Source: Pseudomonas pseudonitroreducens
GTDB lineage: Bacteria > Pseudomonadota > Gammaproteobacteria > Pseudomonadales > Pseudomonadaceae
Length of the DNA stretch: 64,000 bases
Assembly: GCF_021603645.1 (NCBI RefSeq)
Contig: NZ_BQHJ01000006.1
Span: 186,001 to 250,000 of the forward strand
Reading direction: 5' to 3'
Under the pieces are notes generated by a model, which searched no databases, was not told where the DNA came from, and worked only from the letters and a program-made list of their open reading frames with translations. Of the stretch, positions 59,504 through 64,000 are shown in pieces (positions within the stretch are counted from its first letter, which is position 1; each line of letters opens with the position of its first letter). A program made the position numbers and the translations under genes.

Positions 59504-60508
59504 TTACGCCAGCAGCGCGCGCAGATCGGCATACAGCGAATCGCTGATCTCCACGCCCTCTTTCAGGCTGCGCTCACGTGCCGTGAAACGCCGCTGGGAC
59601 GGCAGGCGCGCGCCCATGTCGAGGATGGATTCGAACAGCGTCTCGGCCCGCGCCAGGTGTTGCGGCGCTTCGGCACCGAGGAAGCGCGCCGGGTCGATGG
59701 CGATCAGCAGTTCGCCGTGGTACGGCGAGGATTTCGTTCCTTCGTCGAATACCGTCGACTCGGCGCTGGTCAGGTCGCCGATCAGCGGGCCGGCGATCAG
59801 TTCGACCATGGTCGCCAGCGCCGAGCCCTTGTGCCCGCCAAAGGTGAGCATGGCGCCGTCGAGCACGGCGCTTGCGTCAGTGCTGGGGTTGCCCTGCGCA
59901 TCGATCCCCCAGCCCAGCGGAATCGCCTTGCCTTCGCGCTCGTGCAGCTGGATTTCCCCGCGCGCCACGACCGTGGTGGCAAAGTCGAACACATAGGGGT
60001 TCTGCCCGACACGCGGCCAGCCAAAGGCAATGGGGTTGGTACCGAACAGCGGCCGCGTGCCGCCCGCCGGCGCCACGTAGGCCTGGGCCGGAGTGACGGC
60101 CAGGGCCACCAGGCCATGGGCGACGATCCGCTCGATCTCCACCCACAACGCCGAAAAGTGCACACAATGGTTGACCGCCAGCGCGGCAATGCCCTGGCTG
60201 CGCGCCTTTTCCACCAGTGTCGGCAGGCCCAGGTCGAAGGCGCACTGCGAGAAGCCGCCCTTGGCGTCCACCCGCACCAGCGCCGGAGCCGGTTCCGACA
60301 GCTCTGGCACGGCATCCAGCGAGACCTTGCCGGCGCGCGCCGTATGGATGCAACCGAGCAGGCGCCAGACACCGTGGGAGGTGCAGCCATCGCGCTCGCC
60401 GGCCAGCACCGTCTCGCTCACGCCCTGCACGTGGGGCTCGCTGAAACCGTGGCGACGCAGGATCGCCTCGGACAATTCGCGCAGTTCTTCCAGGCTCAGT
60501 CGGGTCAC
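59504..60508 (-). CDS. Pyrroline-2-carboxylate / piperideine-2-carboxylate reductase (Ldh_2 family)
   Basis: The 334-residue malate/L-lactate dehydrogenase-like NAD(P)H enzyme has GTNPIAFGWPR, GGHKGSALATMVELIAG and the catalytic His-containing block VNHCVHFSALW. In 3-hydroxyproline catabolism such enzymes reduce the AcnX product to L-proline. GTG 60508 with GAGGAGG upstream was chosen over an in-frame TTG at 60544. It is convergent with the island's main unit and divergent from dxs. Confidence 0.87.
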   Translation of the reverse strand: MTRLSLEELRELSEAILRRHGFSEPHVQGVSETVLAGERDGCTSHGVWRLLGCIHTARAGKVSLDAVPELSEPAPALVRVDAKGGFSQCAFDLGLPTLVEKARSQGIAALAVNHCVHFSALWVEIERIVAHGLVALAVTPAQAYVAPAGGTRPLFGTNPIAFGWPRVGQNPYVFDFATTVVARGEIQLHEREGKAIPLGWGIDAQGNPSTDASAVLDGAMLTFGGHKGSALATMVELIAGPLIGDLTSAESTVFDEGTKSSPYHGELLIAIDPARFLGAEAPQHLARAETLFESILDMGARLPSQRRFTARERSLKEGVEISDSLYADLRALLA

Positions 60509-60691
60509 GCCATCCTCCTCGATTGCTACAAAAGGCTGCGGCAATCCGCCGCCGGTCGGTCATCGTGCCTACAGTGGCGCCTGGCGCCGGGGCTGGCTTG
60601 CCTGCAATCGGCAGGGGCGACGACGATTTCGGCACAGCCTGGCGACCAGATCCCGACCATCCGGTCGTCCGAAGGATTGGCCCTACGTTGC

Positions 60692-60720
60692 TTGGGCCAA
60701 TCCGGAGCATCAGGTAAACT
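60692..60720 (+). promoter_or_regulatory. Candidate sigma-70 promoter of dxs
   Basis: TTGGGC (60692-60697), 17-base spacer, TAAACT (60715-60720), 34 bases before the dxs ATG. Independent transcription is expected since dxs no longer follows ispA. Confidence 0.55.
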
Positions 60721-60753
60721 TCCGCATCTTTGCCTTTCATAACGATCAGCCTG

Positions 60754-62655
60754 ATGCCCACGACGTTCCACGAGATTCCCCGCGAGCGCCCTGCCACGCC
60801 CCTGCTCGACCGCGCCAGCACGCCGGTCGAACTGCGTCGGCTCGGGGAAGCGGAGCTGCTGACCCTCGCTGACGAACTGCGCCAGTACCTCCTGTACAGC
60901 GTTGGCCAGACCGGCGGCCACTTCGGCGCCGGGCTCGGCGTGATCGAGCTGACGGTCGCCCTGCATTACGTCTTCGACACCCCGGATGACCGTCTGGTGT
61001 GGGATGTCGGCCACCAGGCCTACCCGCACAAGATCCTCACCGGGCGCCGCGAGCGCATGGGCAGCCTGCGCCAGAAGGACGGCCTGGCCGCCTTCCCGCG
61101 CCGCTCGGAAAGCGAATACGACACCTTTGGCGTCGGCCACTCCAGCACCTCCATCAGCGCCGCCTTAGGCATGGCCATCGCCGCGCGCATGCAGGGCTCG
61201 GGCCGCAAGTCGGTGGCGGTGATCGGTGATGGCGCGCTGACCGCCGGCATGGCCTTCGAGGCACTCAACCACGCGTCGGAGGTCAAGGCCGACATGCTGG
61301 TGATCCTCAACGACAACGACATGTCGATCTCCAACAACGTCGGCGGCCTGTCCAACTACCTGGCCAAGATCCTTTCCAGCCGTACCTACAGCAGCATGCG
61401 CGAAGGCAGCAAGAAGGTGCTCTCGCGCCTGCCCGGCGCCTGGGAAATCGCCCGCCGCACCGAGGAATACGCCAAGGGCATGCTGGTCCCCGGCACGCTC
61501 TTCGAGGAACTGGGCTGGAACTACATCGGCCCCATTGATGGCCACGACCTGCCGACCCTGATCGCCACCCTGCGCAACATGCGCGACCTCAAGGGCCCGC
61601 AGTTCCTCCACGTGGTGACCAAGAAGGGCAAGGGCTTCGGTCCCGCCGAGATCGACCCGATCGGCTACCACGCCATCACCAAGCTGGAACCCGAGGGCGC
61701 CCCCGCCCACGCCGTGCCGAAAAAGGCCGGCGGGCCGAAGTACTCCAGCGTGTTCGGCCAATGGCTGTGCGACATGGCTGCCCAGGACCCGCGCCTGGTC
61801 GGCATTACCCCGGCGATGAAGGAAGGCTCCGACCTGGTGGCCTTCGCCGACAAGTTCCCGGAGCGCTACTTCGACGTCGCCATCGCCGAGCAGCACGCCG
61901 TGACCCTGGCGGCCGGCATGGCCTGCGACGGCGCCAAGCCGGTGGTGGCGATCTACTCCACCTTCCTGCAGCGCGGCTACGACCAGCTGATCCACGACGT
62001 CGCGGTGCAGAACCTCGACGTGCTGTTCGCCATCGACCGCGCCGGCCTGGTGGGCGAAGACGGCCCGACCCACGCCGGCAGCTTCGATCTCTCCTACCTG
62101 CGCTGCATCCCCGGCATGCTGGTGATGACCCCCAGCGACGAGAACGAACTGCGCAAGCTGCTCACCACCGGCCATCACTTCGAAGGCCCGGCGGCGGTGC
62201 GCTACCCGCGCGGCACCGGCCCCAACGCCGCCATCGAGGCCGAACTGGCTCCGGTGGAAATCGGCAAGGGCGTGGTGCGCCGTGAAGGCAAGGCCGGCAA
62301 GGTCGCCTTCCTGGTGTTCGGCGTGCAGCTGGCAGAAGCGCTGAAAGTCGCCGAGCAGTTCGACGCCACGGTCGCCGACATGCGCTTCGTCAAGCCGCTG
62401 GACGAGCAACTGGTGCGCCAGCTGGCGGCCAGCCACGACCTGCTGGTGACCATCGAGGAAAACTCGGTGATGGGTGGCGCCGGCGCCGCCGTCAGCGAGT
62501 TCCTCGCTCGCGAGAACCTGCTGCAGCCGATCCTGCACCTGGGCCTGCCGGACTACTACGTCGAGCACGCCAAGCCCGCGCAGATGCTGGCCGAATGCGG
62601 CCTGGACGAGGCCGGCATCCGGCTGGCGGTCGAGCAGCGCCTGAACCTGCTGTAA
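60754..62655 (+). CDS. dxs: 1-deoxy-D-xylulose-5-phosphate synthase
   Basis: The 633-residue thiamine-diphosphate enzyme begins the MEP isoprenoid pathway from pyruvate and glyceraldehyde-3-phosphate. The N-terminal block ending [19 protein letters not shown] matches other Pseudomonas Dxs. The TPP motif [17 protein letters not shown] and the transketolase pyrimidine domain ([18 protein letters not shown]) are intact. ATG 60754 is preferred over an earlier in-frame start. Confidence 0.97.
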   Translation: MPTTFHEIPRERPATPLLDRASTPVELRRLGEAELLTLADELRQYLLYSVGQTGGHFGAGLGVIELTVALHYVFDTPDDRLVWDVGHQAYPHKILTGRRERMGSLRQKDGLAAFPRRSESEYDTFGVGHSSTSISAALGMAIAARMQGSGRKSVAVIGDGALTAGMAFEALNHASEVKADMLVILNDNDMSISNNVGGLSNYLAKILSSRTYSSMREGSKKVLSRLPGAWEIARRTEEYAKGMLVPGTLFEELGWNYIGPIDGHDLPTLIATLRNMRDLKGPQFLHVVTKKGKGFGPAEIDPIGYHAITKLEPEGAPAHAVPKKAGGPKYSSVFGQWLCDMAAQDPRLVGITPAMKEGSDLVAFADKFPERYFDVAIAEQHAVTLAAGMACDGAKPVVAIYSTFLQRGYDQLIHDVAVQNLDVLFAIDRAGLVGEDGPTHAGSFDLSYLRCIPGMLVMTPSDENELRKLLTTGHHFEGPAAVRYPRGTGPNAAIEAELAPVEIGKGVVRREGKAGKVAFLVFGVQLAEALKVAEQFDATVADMRFVKPLDEQLVRQLAASHDLLVTIEENSVMGGAGAAVSEFLARENLLQPILHLGLPDYYVEHAKPAQMLAECGLDEAGIRLAVEQRLNLL

Positions 62656-62714
62656 GCCAGCGCCGGCAAGCGGCGCTGGCCGCGCCTGATGCTCCTCAGC
62701 CGAGGAGCATCAGC
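62656..62714. terminator. Two hairpins at the dxs / ackA convergent junction
   Basis: GCCAGCGCCG-GCAAG-CGGCGCTGGC (62656-62680) follows the dxs stop directly. CTGATGCTCCTC-AGCC-GAGGAGCATCAG (62687-62714) spans the end of ackA. Neither has a U-tract, so they may be a bidirectional barrier. Confidence 0.5.
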
Positions 62715-63880
62715 GTATCCATGGCGATCATTTCCTCCTCGGCAGTCGGAATCACCAGTACGCGGTGGCTGCCTGCCGCGTGGATGTGGTGCCCGCCGTC
62801 CGCGCCGCGCACCTCGTTGGCCTGTTCGTCGAGGACGAAGCCCAGCGCACGCAGGTGTGCCACGGTGCGCGAGCGCACCAGCGCGGAGTTTTCACCGATA
62901 CCGCCGGTAAAGATCAAGCCGTCGACACGGGGCATGGCGCAGCTCATTGCCGCCAGCGATTTGGCCAGGCGGTAGCAGAACACTTCGATGGCCAGCGTCG
63001 CGCCTTCATGCCCGTCGGCACGGGCCTGCTCCAGGGTACGCATGTCGTTGGACAATCCGGACAGGCCAAGCAGGCCGCTTTCATGGTTGAGCAGGCGCTC
63101 GACCCGTTCGATCGACCAGCCCAGCGTGCGCATCAGGTGGATGTGCAGATTGGGATCGACGTCGCCGCTACGGGTGCCCATCGCCAGCCCCTCCAGGGGC
63201 GTCATGCCCATGCTGGTATCGCGGCTGTAGCCATCGACGATGGCGCAGGTGGAGCTGCCGTTGCCCAGGTGCGCCGAGAGCCAGCAACTGTCATCGATGG
63301 GCAGTCCGCAGAGCATCGCGGCACGCTGGCTGACGCAGCGATGGCTGGTGCCGTGGAATCCGTAGCGGCGCACGCCATGCTCGCTATACAGCGCATCCGG
63401 CACGGCGTAGCGATAGGCGTGCGCAGGCAATGTCTGGTGGAAAGCAGTATCGAACACGGCGACCTGGGGCAGCGCCGGGAACAACTCCAGTACCGCCTCG
63501 ATACCTGCCAACGCGCCGGGGTTGTGCAGCGGTGCAAGATCGATGGTGGCGCGGATGGTGTCCACCACCGCGCCATCGATCCGGCAGGCGCGGGTGAAAT
63601 GCTCGCCACCATGCACGACGCGGTGGCCGACGCCGTGCAGCTCCCCTCCTGCCGCCAGCCGCGCCAGCGGCAGCAGTCGCCCCAGGGCCTGGGCATGCCC
63701 GGCGTTGGGGATTGCCAGGCACTCTTCGCTGGCCTGTTCGCGTACCCGCAAGAGCGCTTCGGGAGAGCCAAGGCGCTCGGCGATCCCCGAGACGCTGAAC
63801 TGGCTGCGACCCTCCGCGACCAGCGCGAACTTGATGGAAGAGCTGCCACAGTTGATGACAAGGATATTTCGCGTGGACAT
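62696..63880 (-). CDS. ackA: Acetate kinase
   Basis: The 394-residue enzyme has [42 protein letters not shown] and [13 protein letters not shown], the ASKHA acetate kinase blocks. It interconverts acetate/ATP and acetyl phosphate/ADP. AGGAACC precedes ATG 63880. The 120 bases after it (63881-64000) contain no complete gene; pta is a likely upstream neighbour outside the window. Confidence 0.96.
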   Translation of the reverse strand: MSTRNILVINCGSSSIKFALVAEGRSQFSVSGIAERLGSPEALLRVREQASEECLAIPNAGHAQALGRLLPLARLAAGGELHGVGHRVVHGGEHFTRACRIDGAVVDTIRATIDLAPLHNPGALAGIEAVLELFPALPQVAVFDTAFHQTLPAHAYRYAVPDALYSEHGVRRYGFHGTSHRCVSQRAAMLCGLPIDDSCWLSAHLGNGSSTCAIVDGYSRDTSMGMTPLEGLAMGTRSGDVDPNLHIHLMRTLGWSIERVERLLNHESGLLGLSGLSNDMRTLEQARADGHEGATLAIEVFCYRLAKSLAAMSCAMPRVDGLIFTGGIGENSALVRSRTVAHLRALGFVLDEQANEVRGADGGHHIHAAGSHRVLVIPTAEEEMIAMDTLMLLG

Positions 63881-64000
63881 CGGTGGTTCCTGGATTAAAG
63901 GCGCCCCATCACGCCTGCGGGGCAGGCGCGAGTCGGGCAGAGAGGTGGAAGAGGGAAAACCAGTGGCTACCAGGCGCCGCAGAGCCGATCACGCTCGGCA

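Noticed and set aside
44445-60753. Island as a prophage or integrative element
   Set aside because: No integrase, transposase, tRNA target or attachment repeats are visible; content is purely metabolic.
61165-62568. Long minus-strand open frame opposite dxs
   Set aside because: It is an antisense shadow; dxs motifs are intact on the plus strand.

Overview
The window is a GC-rich, gene-dense stretch of a Pseudomonas chromosome. It shares gene order with the P. aeruginosa group (mpl/ubiX - ethanolamine genes - ppa - xseB/ispA - dxs), but it is not P. aeruginosa itself because several blocks are rearranged or inserted. Relatives of P. nitroreducens, P. citronellolis or P. knackmussii are my guess from general feel only. 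I see no rRNA, tRNA, CRISPR array, transposase or integrase. Non-coding gaps are short and many carry imperfect palindromic repeats of at least four families, plus one MITE-like element.

Layout. 1-3.8 kb: an AraC regulator facing an NmrA-like gene, a pair of small paralogous unknown genes, a METTL7-like methyltransferase and a membrane protein. 3.9-11 kb: methylcitrate (propionate) cluster of a GntR/FCD regulator, prpB, prpC, acnD and prpF, with two TTGTCGACA operator-like sites and no prpD after prpF. 11-18.5 kb: LON-domain protein, LrgA/LrgB-like pair, MaoC hydratase, a lipoprotein that joins MORN repeats to a C13 (caspase-like) peptidase, an NAD-binding protein, then mpl-ubiX-lipoprotein on the minus strand. 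18.7-27.8 kb: ethanolamine catabolism (EatR sigma-54 activator, aldehyde dehydrogenase with a clear -24/-12 promoter, an AraC regulator, permease eat, eutB, eutC). 28-34.3 kb: a tightly overlapping minor-pilin operon (fimU/T-like, pilV, pilW, pilX, pilY1, pilE) lying between eutC and a GNAT gene. 34.4-38.1 kb: GNAT, periplasmic binding protein, DedA, MtfA, ppa. 38.3-42.4 kb: a compositionally different locus with an MBOAT acyltransferase, a radical SAM protein and an SGNH-like membrane protein. 42.5-44.4 kb: START-domain protein, xseB, ispA.

44.4-60.5 kb is a 16-kb hydroxyproline/proline-derivative catabolic island placed between ispA and dxs, which are normally neighbours. It encodes a GntR regulator, 4-hydroxyproline 2-epimerase, a three-gene FAD/[2Fe-2S] D-hydroxyproline dehydrogenase, a PAS-AraC regulator, a complete polar amino-acid ABC transporter, an aconitase-X type cis-3-hydroxy-L-proline dehydratase, a second proline-racemase-family enzyme with a Ser/Cys catalytic pair, a hydroxy-pyrroline-carboxylate deaminase, a 2-oxoglutarate semialdehyde dehydrogenase and a divergent pyrroline-carboxylate reductase. 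Together these would take 4-hydroxyproline to 2-oxoglutarate and 3-hydroxyproline to proline. Three TTTCGTATACGAAA-like palindromes precede the regulator, transporter and deaminase genes, and two of those upstream regions also carry sigma-54 promoter matches. After the island come dxs, with its own promoter, and ackA.

The items most worth a second look are the MBOAT/radical SAM/SGNH locus, the sigma-54 plus GntR control of the hydroxyproline island, the Ser/Cys racemase paralog, and the PilY1 protein that lacks the known calcium-binding loop.
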